Shown here: piece by piece, positions 7,579 through 16,734 of the stretch | Layout: each line of letters begins with the position of its first letter | Numbering within the stretch: the first letter of the stretch is position 1 | From: an uncultured Flavobacteriaceae bacterium | GTDB lineage: Bacteria > Bacteroidota > Bacteroidia > Flavobacteriales > Flavobacteriaceae | DNA: 64,000 bases | NCBI GenBank assembly: GCA_947500525.1 | Contig: CANMSH010000004.1 | Span: 1-64,000 of the forward strand | Reading direction: 5' to 3' | Notes under the pieces: generated by a model | The model's input: only the letters and a program-made list of their open reading frames with translations | Databases searched by the model: none | What the model was told of the DNA's origin: nothing | Translations under genes and position numbers: made by a program

Positions 7579-8846
7579 TTATAAATCAAGTACTGGCTTC
7601 GTATTTTTTTGAAGCTTTTTAGATCCTCTTGCCAGCTTTCTTTAATTTGTTGTTGCGTAAGACCTTTTTCCATTTGTTCTTGAAGTTTTTTACTCCCCGC
7701 ATGAATTGTAAATGTAGGACCGAAAAAGTCCTGATTTTTAGGTGTTTTTCGATAAGCATCAAGAAGCCATTCGATATTGACTTCACTTAATTTTTCTCGG
7801 CTTCTTAAATCAACCGCATTTACAGCTACTCCCTTGTGTTTTGGATATTTCGATCCAAAATTTGACACCGGCGTATATGTAAAGTCACTTTTTGGAAAAA
7901 AAGGAGCTCCGTACACTTGAAATTGCATTTCAGTGCCACGTCCGGCATTAATAGTAGTGCCTTCAAAAAAACCTAAACTTGGATATAAATTGATAGCCGT
8001 ATCATTAGGTAAGTTCGGAGAAGGGCGTATGGATAAACTATAAGGAGTACTATGCGTATAATTCTTTAAAGGAATTACAGTCAGATTACATTTAATAGAA
8101 CCCTTGAGCCAACGCTCTCCATTGATCATTTGCGCATATTCGCCAATAGTCATTCCATAGACCAAAGGTATCGGATGCATGCCAACAAAACTTTTATGCG
8201 CTAGTTCTAAAACTGGCCCATCTACATAATGACCGTTCGGGTTTGGTCTATCTAATACAACTACCGGAATACCTGCTTCGGCGCAAGCCTCCATTACATA
8301 ATGTAAGGTAGAAATATAAGTGTAAAAGCGAACTCCTACATCTTGTATGTCAAACACAACAAGGTCTAGACCCTTCAGTTGATCTTGAGACGGTTTTTTG
8401 TTTTTACCATAAAGGGAAACAATTGGCAGTCCCGTTTGTATATCCTTACTATCTGCTACCGTCTCACTAGCATCAGCTTTTCCTCGAAAACCATGCTCAG
8501 GAGAGAATACTTTTTTAACATTAATACCTGGATATGTATATAGAAAATCGACAAGGTGTTTTTCAACAAGTTTAGAACCAGTAGTATATTCATTCACCGC
8601 ATATTTTTGTAATACTTCTAGCACAGAGGTCTGATTGGCGACAATACCAATATTTTTACCTTTTAGCAAAGGGATGTATTCCTTTGTTCTTTTAGCTCCT
8701 TCTATAACATATATTTCTTGTTTTTGTGGTGTCTTTTCAGAATGTGTAGAGGGTTTTTCTTTTATTTGAGATTTACATGAAATCATTCCTGACAAGAAAA
8801 TTAAAACCGAAAAGAAATATGTATTTTTGAGCAATAAACGTACCAT
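7575..8846 (-). CDS. Exo-beta-N-acetylmuramidase NamZ-like (DUF1343) lipoprotein
   Basis: A 423-residue DUF1343 protein. The family founder NamZ (GH171) removes terminal MurNAc from peptidoglycan fragments. A signal peptide with lipobox ISC (Cys near residue 24) is followed by a polar linker. Family blocks visible are KNIGIVANQTSV, FSPEHGFRGKADA, DLVVFDIQDVGVRFYTYISTL, VVLDRPNPNG and the Rossmann-like C-terminal part with GFFEGTTINAGRGTE. It probably acts in the periplasm on muropeptide recycling. It is divergent from the LolC/E-like permease with nearly abutting 5' ends. Confidence 0.87.
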   Translation of the reverse strand: MVRLLLKNTYFFSVLIFLSGMISCKSQIKEKPSTHSEKTPQKQEIYVIEGAKRTKEYIPLLKGKNIGIVANQTSVLEVLQKYAVNEYTTGSKLVEKHLVDFLYTYPGINVKKVFSPEHGFRGKADASETVADSKDIQTGLPIVSLYGKNKKPSQDQLKGLDLVVFDIQDVGVRFYTYISTLHYVMEACAEAGIPVVVLDRPNPNGHYVDGPVLELAHKSFVGMHPIPLVYGMTIGEYAQMINGERWLKGSIKCNLTVIPLKNYTHSTPYSLSIRPSPNLPNDTAINLYPSLGFFEGTTINAGRGTEMQFQVYGAPFFPKSDFTYTPVSNFGSKYPKHKGVAVNAVDLRSREKLSEVNIEWLLDAYRKTPKNQDFFGPTFTIHAGSKKLQEQMEKGLTQQQIKESWQEDLKSFKKIRSQYLIYN

Positions 8847-8853
8847 AAGAACA

Positions 8854-10089
8854 TTGAATTACGAGTTATTTATAGCTAAACGAATCATCGCTGCTAAACA
8901 GGATAAAAGTAGTGTTTCGTCACCAATAATAAAAATTGCTATCGCGGCAATTGCATTAGGTGTGGTAATTATGATGATTGCGATCGCTACCGGTGTTGGA
9001 TTACAGAAAAAAATAAAAGAGAAAATTTCTGGATTTAATGGCCATATCCAAATTGCTAATTACGAGGAAAATAATTCGAAAATCACAGTTAATCCAATTG
9101 ATTTATCTCAAGAGTTTTATCCAAATTTTACAGATGTTGATGGCATAAAAAATGTACAAAGTTATGCCTCTAAAGGCGGTATTATAAGAACAGACACTGA
9201 CTTTGAAGGAGTTGTTTTAAAAGGTGTTAATGTAGATTATGATTGGTCTTTTTTTGAATCCTATCTCATAGAAGGTACCATCTTAAGTTTAAATGATGAG
9301 ATTTCTAATGAAGTGCTCATCTCAAAAGTAACGGCCAATCGATTAGATTTAAAATTGGGTGATACCTTTAATACTTTTTTTATAAAGAATGACCCCACTA
9401 AAGCACCAAATGCGAGGAAATTTTCTATAGTAGGGATTTTTAATTCGGGCTTTAAAGAATTTGATGAAAATTATATTATTGGAGATATTAAACAGGTACA
9501 ACGTTTGAATAAATGGAGATCTGATCAGGTAGGAGGTTTTGAAGTATTGATAAATGATTTTGATGAATTGAAAGAAAAGGGCGATGAAATTTATAGTACT
9601 GTACCTTCAACGCTCAATGCAGTAACAATCGCCGAAAAGTACCCAACTATCTTCGAATGGCTCAGTTTATTTGACAATAATATTATTGTCATTATTGGAA
9701 TCATGATTTTAATCGCAGGCATTAATATGATAACGGCGTTGCTCGTTCTTATTTTAGAGCGCACTCAAATGATAGGAATTTTAAAAGCCTTAGGAAATAG
9801 TAATTGGAGTATTCGTAAAATATTTTTGTACAATGCAACCTATCTTATATCAATTGGTCTTTTTTTCGGAAACGTAGTGGGAATTGGTATTTTATTAGCT
9901 CAGAAATATTTCGGAATTATACAGTTAAATCCCGAAACCTATTACGTGAGTCAAGCCCCAGTTTATTTAGATATCAAGTACATTTTAGTATTGAACATAG
10001 GAACCTTAGTTTTATGTTTATTGATGTTGCTAGTTCCTTCATATATAGTAAGTAAAATTAGTCCTGTAAAAGCCATAAAATTTGATTAA
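8854..10089 (+). CDS. LolC/LolE-like ABC transporter permease (FtsX domain)
   Basis: A transmembrane permease with one N-terminal membrane helix (SPIIKIAIAAIALGVVIMMI), a large periplasmic domain of about 220 residues and three C-terminal helices ending in VSKISPVKAIKFD, the usual layout of LolC/E and MacB-like FtsX proteins. It probably extracts lipoproteins from the inner membrane for the LolA pathway. There is no ATG: TTG 8854 begins MNYELFIAKRI, which fits the family's usual N-terminus (MNxExFIAxRI); TTG 8827 would add nine residues and overlap namZ. The ATPase partner is not adjacent. Confidence 0.85.
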   Translation: MNYELFIAKRIIAAKQDKSSVSSPIIKIAIAAIALGVVIMMIAIATGVGLQKKIKEKISGFNGHIQIANYEENNSKITVNPIDLSQEFYPNFTDVDGIKNVQSYASKGGIIRTDTDFEGVVLKGVNVDYDWSFFESYLIEGTILSLNDEISNEVLISKVTANRLDLKLGDTFNTFFIKNDPTKAPNARKFSIVGIFNSGFKEFDENYIIGDIKQVQRLNKWRSDQVGGFEVLINDFDELKEKGDEIYSTVPSTLNAVTIAEKYPTIFEWLSLFDNNIIVIIGIMILIAGINMITALLVLILERTQMIGILKALGNSNWSIRKIFLYNATYLISIGLFFGNVVGIGILLAQKYFGIIQLNPETYYVSQAPVYLDIKYILVLNIGTLVLCLLMLLVPSYIVSKISPVKAIKFD

Positions 10090-10094
10090 ATTTG
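10087..10094 (+). promoter_or_regulatory. Candidate Bacteroidota -7 box upstream of lpdA
   Basis: TAAATTTG fits the TAnnTTTG -7 consensus exactly. A poor -33 (CTG at 10064-10066) lies 20 nt upstream. It would start the lpdA transcript about 45 nt before its ATG. Confidence 0.45.
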
Positions 10095-10143
10095 TGCTGC
10101 TTAAAAACGATTTAAAGAACCCATATATAAAATAAAAACTAAC

Positions 10144-11517
10144 ATGAAATACGACATTATAGTTTTAGGAAGCGGTCCAGGCGGATATGTAACCGCGATT
10201 AGAGCCTCACAACTAGGTTTTAAAACTGCTATTGTAGAAAAAGAAAGCCTTGGCGGTGTATGTTTAAATTGGGGTTGTATCCCAACCAAAGCATTGCTAA
10301 AGTCAGCACAGGTATTTGAATATTTAAAGCATGCTGAAGATTATGGTTTATCTGTAAAAGATGCTGATAAAGATTTTGATGCCGTGGTAAAACGCAGTCG
10401 AAATGTGGCCGACGGTATGAGTAAAGGTGTTCAGTTTTTGATGAAGAAAAATAAAATCGATGTTATTGAAGGTTTTGGAAAATTGAAAGCGGGTAAAAAG
10501 GTTGATGTCGATGGTAAAGAATACAGTGCTGATCATATTATTGTTGCAACAGGAGCACGTTCTCGCGAGTTACCAAGTTTGCCACAAGACGGAAAGAAAG
10601 TGATTGGTTACCGTGAGGCAATGACCTTGCCAGAGCAACCTAAGAAGATGATCGTAGTTGGTTCTGGGGCAATTGGTGTAGAGTTTGCATATTTTTATAA
10701 TTCAATGGGTACTGAAGTTACAATAGTGGAGTATTTACCAACAGTGGTACCAGTAGAAGATGTTGAGGTGTCTAAGCAACTAGAACGAAGCTTTAAAAAG
10801 AGTGGTATTAAAATTATGACTTCTGCAGAAGTAACAAAAGTAGATACTTCAGGTAGCGGTGTTAAAGCTACAGTAAAAACGAAAAAAGGAGAAGAGGTTT
10901 TAGAAGCTGATGTTGTATTATCTGCAGTAGGAATTAAGACGAATATTGAAGGAATAGGTTTAGAAGATGTAGGTATTGTAGTTGATAGAGATAAAATTTT
11001 AGTGAATGATTTTTATCAAACAAATATTCCAGGTTATTATGCTATTGGTGATGTAACACCTGGTCAGGCATTAGCACATGTTGCTTCGGCAGAAGGAATT
11101 TTGTGTGTAGAAAAAATTGCCGGACAGCATGTTGAAGCATTAGATTATGGCAATATCCCAGGTTGTACGTATTGTTCTCCAGAAATTGCTTCTGTAGGAT
11201 TAACTGAAGCCCAAGCTAAAGAAAAAGGATTCGATATTAAAGTAGGGAAATTTCCGTTTTCGGCTTCTGGTAAAGCAAGTGCTTCTGGAGCTAAAGATGG
11301 TTTTGTAAAAGTAATTTTTGATGCCAAATATGGTGAGTGGTTAGGATGTCATATGATTGGTGCAGGTGTTACTGATATGATCGCCGAAGCTGTGTTAGGT
11401 AGAAAGCTCGAAACAACAGGTCATGAAGTACTAAAAGCAGTGCATCCACATCCAACAATGAGTGAAGCGGTAATGGAAGCTGTTGCTGATGCTTATGACG
11501 AAGTGATTCATTTGTAA
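10144..11517 (+). CDS. lpdA: Dihydrolipoyl dehydrogenase
   Basis: A 457-residue flavoprotein, the E3 component of 2-oxoacid dehydrogenase complexes and the glycine cleavage system. FAD Rossmann motif GSGPGGYVTA (residues 9-18), redox disulfide GGVC40-LNWG-C45-IP, NAD-binding GSGAIGVEF, second FAD motif GYYAIGDV, and catalytic His in HPHPTMSE (H436) are all present. It stands alone between a promoter-like box and a strong terminator. The lipoyl synthase gene lipA is elsewhere in the window (34.5 kb), consistent with lipoate-dependent metabolism. Confidence 0.96.
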   Translation: MKYDIIVLGSGPGGYVTAIRASQLGFKTAIVEKESLGGVCLNWGCIPTKALLKSAQVFEYLKHAEDYGLSVKDADKDFDAVVKRSRNVADGMSKGVQFLMKKNKIDVIEGFGKLKAGKKVDVDGKEYSADHIIVATGARSRELPSLPQDGKKVIGYREAMTLPEQPKKMIVVGSGAIGVEFAYFYNSMGTEVTIVEYLPTVVPVEDVEVSKQLERSFKKSGIKIMTSAEVTKVDTSGSGVKATVKTKKGEEVLEADVVLSAVGIKTNIEGIGLEDVGIVVDRDKILVNDFYQTNIPGYYAIGDVTPGQALAHVASAEGILCVEKIAGQHVEALDYGNIPGCTYCSPEIASVGLTEAQAKEKGFDIKVGKFPFSASGKASASGAKDGFVKVIFDAKYGEWLGCHMIGAGVTDMIAEAVLGRKLETTGHEVLKAVHPHPTMSEAVMEAVADAYDEVIHL

Positions 11518-11527
11518 ACTTATTCTG

Positions 11528-11551
11528 TTATTCCTGCGAAAGCGGGAATCC
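11528..11551. repeat. REP-like small hairpin
   Basis: ATTCCTGCGAAAGCGGGAAT forms a compact near-perfect hairpin with a GAAA tetraloop-like turn. Sequences of the form 'TTCCTGCGAAAGCGGGAATC' recur between genes in many Bacteroidota genomes (recalled). Only one copy was seen in this window. Confidence 0.5.
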
Positions 11552-11577
11552 AGTAGTTGCAAGTAAAATATAATATT

Positions 11578-11609
11578 AAAAAAGCCAAAGTGAAAACTTT
11601 GGCTTTTTT
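11578..11609. terminator. Bidirectional terminator
   Basis: AAAAAAGCCAAAG (11578-11590) pairs perfectly with CTTTGGCTTTTTT (11597-11609): a 13-bp stem with a 6-nt loop. It lies between convergent lpdA and the next reverse-strand gene, and serves both strands because A and T tracts flank it. Confidence 0.88.
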
Positions 11610-11626
11610 ATTATTTCGATGTTGAA

Positions 11627-12091
11627 TTACTCATTGATGAGTCGGATTTTGTCATTCACTTTATCTATAAAATCGTGTAAGTAACTAGGTACGTTAGACT
11701 TTGTTTGATCGATTGTCCATTTTTTTATTGTACCATTTTTTGAGTATTGAATAAAGAGGCCTCCGCCATCGCCGCAATCAGGACATCCAAAAGTAGTTTC
11801 ATTCGTAGTCAAGAGTTGATTTGGAAAAAAATCGACTAAATCTTTTACAACTTCAAACTTGCTGTCATCTAACTTAATAAAGTTAAAATCGATACCTACA
11901 TAATTATCATTGGTGTCTTCAAAAAGTGTGGAGCCTGTTAATTTAAACGTTTCCACGCAATTTTCACCACCACATTCTCCATAGAAATGACCAAAAATTA
12001 AAAAATTTTTGTCATTTAATTCAATACCATCATCACTAGAGCATGACAATAAGCTTACAAGTATAAGCGCCGTTAGAATTATTTTTTTCAT
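11627..12091 (-). CDS. Hypothetical lipoprotein
   Basis: A 154-residue protein with a clear lipobox LLSC (Cys17) followed by SSDDG, resembling the Ser/Asp-rich surface-lipoprotein signal of Flavobacterium. The mature domain contains two Cys pairs, ECGGENC and FGCPDCGDGGG, suggesting disulfides or a metal site. The mix of ECGGENCVETF and FIKLDDSKFEVV strands suggests a small beta-rich domain. No family is recognised. It follows the DUF4386-like gene on the same strand by 37 nt. Confidence 0.78.
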   Translation of the reverse strand: MKKIILTALILVSLLSCSSDDGIELNDKNFLIFGHFYGECGGENCVETFKLTGSTLFEDTNDNYVGIDFNFIKLDDSKFEVVKDLVDFFPNQLLTTNETTFGCPDCGDGGGLFIQYSKNGTIKKWTIDQTKSNVPSYLHDFIDKVNDKIRLINE

Positions 12092-12128
12092 ACAAATGTG
12101 TTTATAGAAAAGATGTATGCTGGGTCAT

Positions 12129-12833
12129 TTAGGTTGCGTCTATAGTCGAGTTATTTAATGAATTGTATTTTTCTGTTTGAAAGCCCATGATCAATAAAAA
12201 TAACACGAATATCAGTATAAAGATGCCATTCTGAACAAATAGATAAAATGGTACCGGTATGTCAAATAGCTGCAAAGTAGCACCAACAAATACAATTACT
12301 TGGGCTAAGATTCCCCAAAAAGCTAACCATTTAGGAACTAAATTTGTTTGAGCTAAAAAATAATACAAAATCGAACCTCCAATGGCATATCCCATTAGTA
12401 AAATAAAATGCAACCAGTAGTAACCTTCATAGTGCATAATTCCGAGCGTGGCGAAATGTGGAGCTTCTGATGCTGTCGTATCGGCATAGTTCTCACCTAC
12501 CATTATTAACGACCAGTGAATCACATTACTCATGGTAATAATGGCGAAACTCAAAAAACCTAGTCCAGTATAAGCAACAGCTAGACGTTGACTGTATTTT
12601 TTTATGATTGGGTATACATAAATAGCAATAAATAATGCAATGGCGCTACTCAGCATATCTAATCCTATAGCCAATTTCATTTGACTGGCGTTTTCAACTA
12701 TGGTGTTTAGAAAAGCTCTGATATCATCTCTTGCTCCAGATAAACCTCTTATTGATGTTCCCCAGCCTCCTGCGATCGTCACTATTAAAAATAAGAATCC
12801 TAGAAGCCGACCTGTGTTTTTTGTAATTTGCAT
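12129..12833 (-). CDS. DUF4386-like multipass membrane protein
   Basis: A 234-residue protein with about six hydrophobic segments (residues 9-25, 55-77, 88-108, 138-160, 170-190 and 197-218). The start KNTGRLLGFLFLIVTIAGG and the Leu-rich arrangement resemble DUF4386 membrane proteins, whose function is unknown. A conserved-looking loop ATLGIMHYEGYYWLHFILLMGYAIGG holds two His and several aromatic residues. No transport motif is evident. The assignment is by overall pattern only. Confidence 0.7.
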   Translation of the reverse strand: MQITKNTGRLLGFLFLIVTIAGGWGTSIRGLSGARDDIRAFLNTIVENASQMKLAIGLDMLSSAIALFIAIYVYPIIKKYSQRLAVAYTGLGFLSFAIITMSNVIHWSLIMVGENYADTTASEAPHFATLGIMHYEGYYWLHFILLMGYAIGGSILYYFLAQTNLVPKWLAFWGILAQVIVFVGATLQLFDIPVPFYLFVQNGIFILIFVLFLLIMGFQTEKYNSLNNSTIDAT

Positions 12834-12938
12834 GTCAGTGAATTTGAGTGAGTTATATTCATTAGTAGCAATTACCTGCGAGATGTTACAAAGAAAGTAA
12901 AACTTTAAGAAAGTATTCTCTGGTGTTTTACAAAAAGC

Positions 12939-13910
12939 TTATTTTACTAAGATGCGCTTTTTTATCATACCTCCTTTGGTATCTTTAATACTATTCATGA
13001 TTACAAAGGCGTTTGTATCGATTTTATCAATCTCGGTACTAAGTCGTGCTATTTCAAGACGCGTAATGATTGTGTATATAATTTGAATCTCTCTTAAATC
13101 GTTTCCTTCTTTTTTATATCCCCCTTTTCCCGAATAAATAGTCACTCCTCTTCCCATATCTTCAGTAATCATTTGTCGAATTTTTTCGCTTTCTTTTGAA
13201 ATAATGGTGATGCCGGTATATTCTTCAACTCCTTCGATTATAAAATCTACGGTCTTTGAGGCAGCGATATAGGTTAACATGGCATATAAAGCAATTTCTA
13301 TGGATAAAATATAAGCACCAAATAAAAATATGACGATATTAAAGATCAATATGACATCACCAATGGTAAGTCCCGTTTTTTTACTTAAATAGATGGCTAA
13401 GACTTCTGTGCCATCTATGACGGCGCCTCCTCTAATTGTTAAACCAATTCCAGCACCCAAAAAGAAGCCTCCAAAAACTGCAATTAGTAGTTTGTCAGAT
13501 GTAATTAGAGGGTAAGGAATGAAATAAATGGCTAAAGCTAAACCTATGATTGCTAAAATACTTTTTATAGCAAATTGTCTTCCAATATTTGAGTACCCTA
13601 GAATGATAAAAGGTAAATTAACAAGTACAACGAGAATAGACAATGAAAGTTTAGTTGTTTCAGATATAAGTAGGGAAATACCCATTGCACCGCCATCGAT
13701 AAATTGATTGGGCAATAAGAATCCTTTTAGGCCAAAGCCTGCCGATACTACGCCAAGTAGTATAAAAAAGATATCTTGTGATTTATGGAGGAGTGCGACT
13801 TTTAACAATTTCGCTTCTGCCACCAGTTTACGATTTTCAGCGATATCTCTTTTTTTTCGAAACTTACGTTTTGCGAGGGCAACACTTATTTTTTTTAAAA
13901 TCGATTTCAT
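12939..13910 (-). CDS. YitT family membrane protein (DUF161 + DUF2179)
   Basis: A membrane protein of about 323 residues. After a basic N-terminal tail come about five membrane helices with the family block GFGLKGFLLPNQFIDGGAMGISLL and IRGGAVIDGTEVLAIYLSKKTG, then a soluble C-terminal DUF2179 domain (EEYTGITIISKESEKIRQMI..., GRGVTIYSGKGGY). The role of YitT proteins is unknown. ATG 13910 (MKSILKK) is preferred over ATG 13949, which would add 13 mostly hydrophobic residues that do not suit the basic tail following; either is possible. Confidence 0.88.
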   Translation of the reverse strand: MKSILKKISVALAKRKFRKKRDIAENRKLVAEAKLLKVALLHKSQDIFFILLGVVSAGFGLKGFLLPNQFIDGGAMGISLLISETTKLSLSILVVLVNLPFIILGYSNIGRQFAIKSILAIIGLALAIYFIPYPLITSDKLLIAVFGGFFLGAGIGLTIRGGAVIDGTEVLAIYLSKKTGLTIGDVILIFNIVIFLFGAYILSIEIALYAMLTYIAASKTVDFIIEGVEEYTGITIISKESEKIRQMITEDMGRGVTIYSGKGGYKKEGNDLREIQIIYTIITRLEIARLSTEIDKIDTNAFVIMNSIKDTKGGMIKKRILVK

Positions 13911-14097
13911 TACGTAAATTGTGTTTAGAACGAAGTGGTTTTTTATCAAAAGCTATTCATCACTAAGATAACCGTTTTTATTAAGAAAATAACTATCGGC
14001 ATAGGGCATTACATCTATTTTTTAAATTGCTAGATTGATTTATTGACGAACGATTATTAAAGTAATTGCTGGCATGAATTGAAAAGTATTGGATACA

Positions 14098-14127
14098 AAA
14101 AAAGTCAAAGCAACAGCTTTGACTTTT
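14098..14127 (-). terminator. Terminator of the outer-membrane protein gene
   Basis: The stem AAAGTCAAAGC/GCTTTGACTTT has a 4-nt loop. Read on the reverse strand it ends in a run of T. It lies about 20 bases after the stop of the OmpW/porin-like gene. Confidence 0.8.
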
Positions 14128-14147
14128 ATTTTTCCTTAAAATAAAAT

Positions 14148-14813
14148 TTAGAAATTATATTTGATTCCTATGTTGAAAGTGGTTGGGTTGTATTTTAAAT
14201 CAATTAATCTCGCATTATTCATGGCATTTTCGGAAGTCATATTAATTTTTGAGAATTGTGTATTTCTCAATTCGCCTAATAGGGACCAGTTTTTTAAGAG
14301 TTGATAATTTAAACCTAAGAACCCTTGAAACCCAATTTTTCCATCGGTGGCATATGAATTTCCTTGGGTATTTTGTGTATAATCGAGGTCAATTTCTTGG
14401 ATAAAAGAAAGTCCTGCGCCTATATAAGGTCTAAATTTTGATGCCCTATCAAATGTATAAACTGCGTCAAAGGTAAACATGTTTGAAGCATAGTTTCCTT
14501 TGAAAGTTTGATTGTTAATAGTAGCTTCGATGTCATTGGTTTTGTATTCCCACCCTAATTGTAAACCAAATTTATTCTCAAAATCATATCCGAAGTTAAT
14601 ACCAGCATCGAATCCAGAAGTGTTCGTAATTTTTACGTTTTGAGATGTACCATCAATAATTATTGCTGTAAAATCAGAAATAAAGCTCCCTCCAAAATAT
14701 GGTTTGACATAAAATCCTTTTGCTGGTTTAACCGTGTTCTCTTGCTCTTGCGCATGAAATGATGCAGTAAATAATAGAAATAGGGTAACATTTAATTTTA
14801 GTATAGTTTTCAT
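14148..14813 (-). CDS. Outer-membrane beta-barrel protein
   Basis: With start ATG 14813 the protein is 221 residues, beginning MKTILKLNVTLFLLFTASFHAQEQ, a clean signal peptide; the upstream ATG 14846 would place 11 polar residues before it. The mature part begins GFYVKPYFGGSFISDF and shows alternating amphipathic strands, a FRPYIGAGLSF motif and a terminal Phe (NIGIKYNF), the hallmark of a barrel recognised by BamA. It resembles the porin-family/OmpW-type small barrels. No ligand can be inferred. Confidence 0.85.
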   Translation of the reverse strand: MKTILKLNVTLFLLFTASFHAQEQENTVKPAKGFYVKPYFGGSFISDFTAIIIDGTSQNVKITNTSGFDAGINFGYDFENKFGLQLGWEYKTNDIEATINNQTFKGNYASNMFTFDAVYTFDRASKFRPYIGAGLSFIQEIDLDYTQNTQGNSYATDGKIGFQGFLGLNYQLLKNWSLLGELRNTQFSKINMTSENAMNNARLIDLKYNPTTFNIGIKYNF

Positions 14814-14888
14814 CCTTTTGAAATTTTTATTTGATACAAATATCAATTACAAAATAGGAGTATACTCGTAACATATGTTACAAAATAA

Positions 14889-15476
14889 CTATTTGGCTAT
14901 ATTATTTCGGATGCGACTTAAAGATGGTCGTGTAATTCCCAAATAGCTGGATAATGTATTTAATGAAATTCTATTGAATAAATCTGGGTTAGATTTTAAA
15001 AATTCTAGATACCTTTCTTCAGCTTCCATAAACTGAAAACTTTCTGTTCTGCTTTCCAGAATTTTAATAATGTTTTCAGCGATGAGCCTACCGAATCGTT
15101 CCAAATCCGGATAAAGCGCATAGCCTTTTTGTATATGGTCGAAATCAAAGCAAACGAAGGTCGTTTCTTCTAAACATTGAAAAGCGTACTTGCTTGGTTC
15201 TTGATTTAGAAAAGCCTTATAATGGGTGGCAAATCCACCTTCTTTTAGCAATCGTGTTGTAATTTCTACACCCTTTTCATTCATGTAATAACCTCTTACT
15301 AGACCCTTAGCAATAAAACCTATTTCCCTGTGAGGTTTTGTAATCTCAATAAAATAATCTCGAGGTTTTAATTCTTTGATAGTGGTTATTTGTAATAAAT
15401 AGTTCATCGTTTCTGGCGTGATTTCTGGCAAAACGCTCGAAATTACAGTTGAAAAGAATTTTCTTGATGAATCCAT
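14889..15476 (-). CDS. Crp/Fnr-family transcriptional regulator
   Basis: A 195-residue regulator. Residues 25-120 are a cyclic-nucleotide-binding-like beta-roll (KPRDYFIEITKPHREIGFIAKGLVRGYY...EGGFATHYKAFL), and the C-terminus holds a helix-turn-helix (RISLNTLSSYLGITRPSLSRIRNNIAK). This short form is abundant in Bacteroidota and usually lacks the cAMP-contact Arg/Ser set. It neighbours the outer-membrane barrel gene downstream on the same strand (75 nt between them) and may regulate it; that is inference. Confidence 0.88.
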   Translation of the reverse strand: MDSSRKFFSTVISSVLPEITPETMNYLLQITTIKELKPRDYFIEITKPHREIGFIAKGLVRGYYMNEKGVEITTRLLKEGGFATHYKAFLNQEPSKYAFQCLEETTFVCFDFDHIQKGYALYPDLERFGRLIAENIIKILESRTESFQFMEAEERYLEFLKSNPDLFNRISLNTLSSYLGITRPSLSRIRNNIAK

Positions 15477-15548
15477 GAGTTTATACTATTGATATTGAAC
15501 GAATTTCGTTTTTTTAATTAGGAAATCAAAATAATGTATTTTTAGGTA

Positions 15549-15971
15549 ATGAAAATGTATCAAAAAGAAATTAAATTACCCCCTTTTAAAAGAGGATTCC
15601 ATATAATAACAGATATGGTTTTAGAGACTATTCACGAGGTGAAACACATACAAGCAGGTATGTTGCAAGTATTTATTAAACATACCTCGGCGAGTTTAAC
15701 TATTAATGAAAATGCAGACCCAACGGTACGCCAAGATTTTGAAAGTCATATGAACGTCCTTGTACCCGAAAATGCTCCTTATTATAAACACACTTATGAA
15801 GGAGCTGATGATATGCCTGCTCATATAAAATCTTCATTAATGGGTTCGTCGGTGCAAATACCAATTACAAACGGAGCTCTTAACTTAGGGATTTGGCAAG
15901 GAATTTATCTATGCGAGCATAGAGATCATGCCAGCGGGCGCACCATTGTGATCACTGCTTTTGGCGTTTAA
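15549..15971 (+). CDS. yjbQ: YjbQ (UPF0047) family protein
   Basis: A 140-residue small enzyme-like protein. Family signatures are FIKHTSASLTINENADPTVRQDFE, then HTYEGADDMPAHIKSSLMGSS, LNLGIWQGIYLCEHRDHASGRTIVI, with the conserved His/Cys/Glu cluster. YjbQ homologues have weak thiamine-phosphate synthase activity in vitro; the true role is uncertain. It is monocistronic and convergent with the following reverse gene (1-nt gap). MetLysMet gives two possible starts two codons apart. Confidence 0.92.
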   Translation: MKMYQKEIKLPPFKRGFHIITDMVLETIHEVKHIQAGMLQVFIKHTSASLTINENADPTVRQDFESHMNVLVPENAPYYKHTYEGADDMPAHIKSSLMGSSVQIPITNGALNLGIWQGIYLCEHRDHASGRTIVITAFGV

Positions 15972-15972
15972 T

Positions 15973-16683
15973 TTATTTAGGAAATTGATGTATACGTTTG
16001 TAGATTTTCTCAATACCTTTATTTGCTTCTGAAATTCCGGTCATTTTTAATAGGTTAGCATCTGCAGACACCTTCCATGTTTGCGGAGGAATATTTTTAT
16101 TGTGACTTAAAAGCGTAATTTCTGGTTTATGACCATGCATATGCCAATACCCGGTTGCGCGTTCGCCTTTTGAAGTACGTTCTCTATACAAACGATCCCA
16201 TCGAATAAAAATATAATGCTTGTTTTCTGGATCTGTAGTTTCAAGGATTGATTTTTCATTTTTCGAAACATCGTGTAAATCCCACAATCCTACTATGCGA
16301 TCTGCCGTACTCTTTGGTATGCGATCTATTTTTGTTAATTGAACTGTGACAATCATACCTTCTTCTTCACGAAGCCATGTCATGGTATTGTTCACTAATT
16401 CAACTGTAAATGGTCCAAATTCATCTTTGATTCCGTTCGTTTCGATAGGAGCATATAGTTTCTTTTTTTTATCGAAGGTCCAAGTTCCTTCTGCATTTTG
16501 TAACCAACCGTTTCCAGATTGGTAAGAACCATCTTTATGTATATGCGTCCATTTCGCAACAGGGGTCATTGTTTGACCACCAACGAGTACTTTATTGATT
16601 TCCCATAAGCCAGAAATATCCTGAGCAAATAGAAAACTATTCGTAACTAAAAAGAGGAATAAAACTTTGATTTTGATTTTCAT
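15973..16683 (-). CDS. Secreted protein with two lipocalin-like repeats, hypothetical
   Basis: A 236-residue protein with a signal peptide ending near SFLFAQ. Two related halves can be seen, each opening with a GLW motif: ISGLWEINKVLVGG (residue 24 on) and IVGLWDLHDVSKNE (residue 124 on), and each with a tryptophan-rich strand (SGNGWLQNAEGTW; RATGYWHMHG). This suggests a duplicated lipocalin-like or beta-sandwich domain in the periplasm or outer membrane. No named family or ligand can be given. Confidence 0.72.
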   Translation of the reverse strand: MKIKIKVLFLFLVTNSFLFAQDISGLWEINKVLVGGQTMTPVAKWTHIHKDGSYQSGNGWLQNAEGTWTFDKKKKLYAPIETNGIKDEFGPFTVELVNNTMTWLREEEGMIVTVQLTKIDRIPKSTADRIVGLWDLHDVSKNEKSILETTDPENKHYIFIRWDRLYRERTSKGERATGYWHMHGHKPEITLLSHNKNIPPQTWKVSADANLLKMTGISEANKGIEKIYKRIHQFPK

Positions 16684-16734
16684 GATATGGTTGATTTAGC
16701 AAACAAACTATATCAAAAATTGAACCAAAAACTA

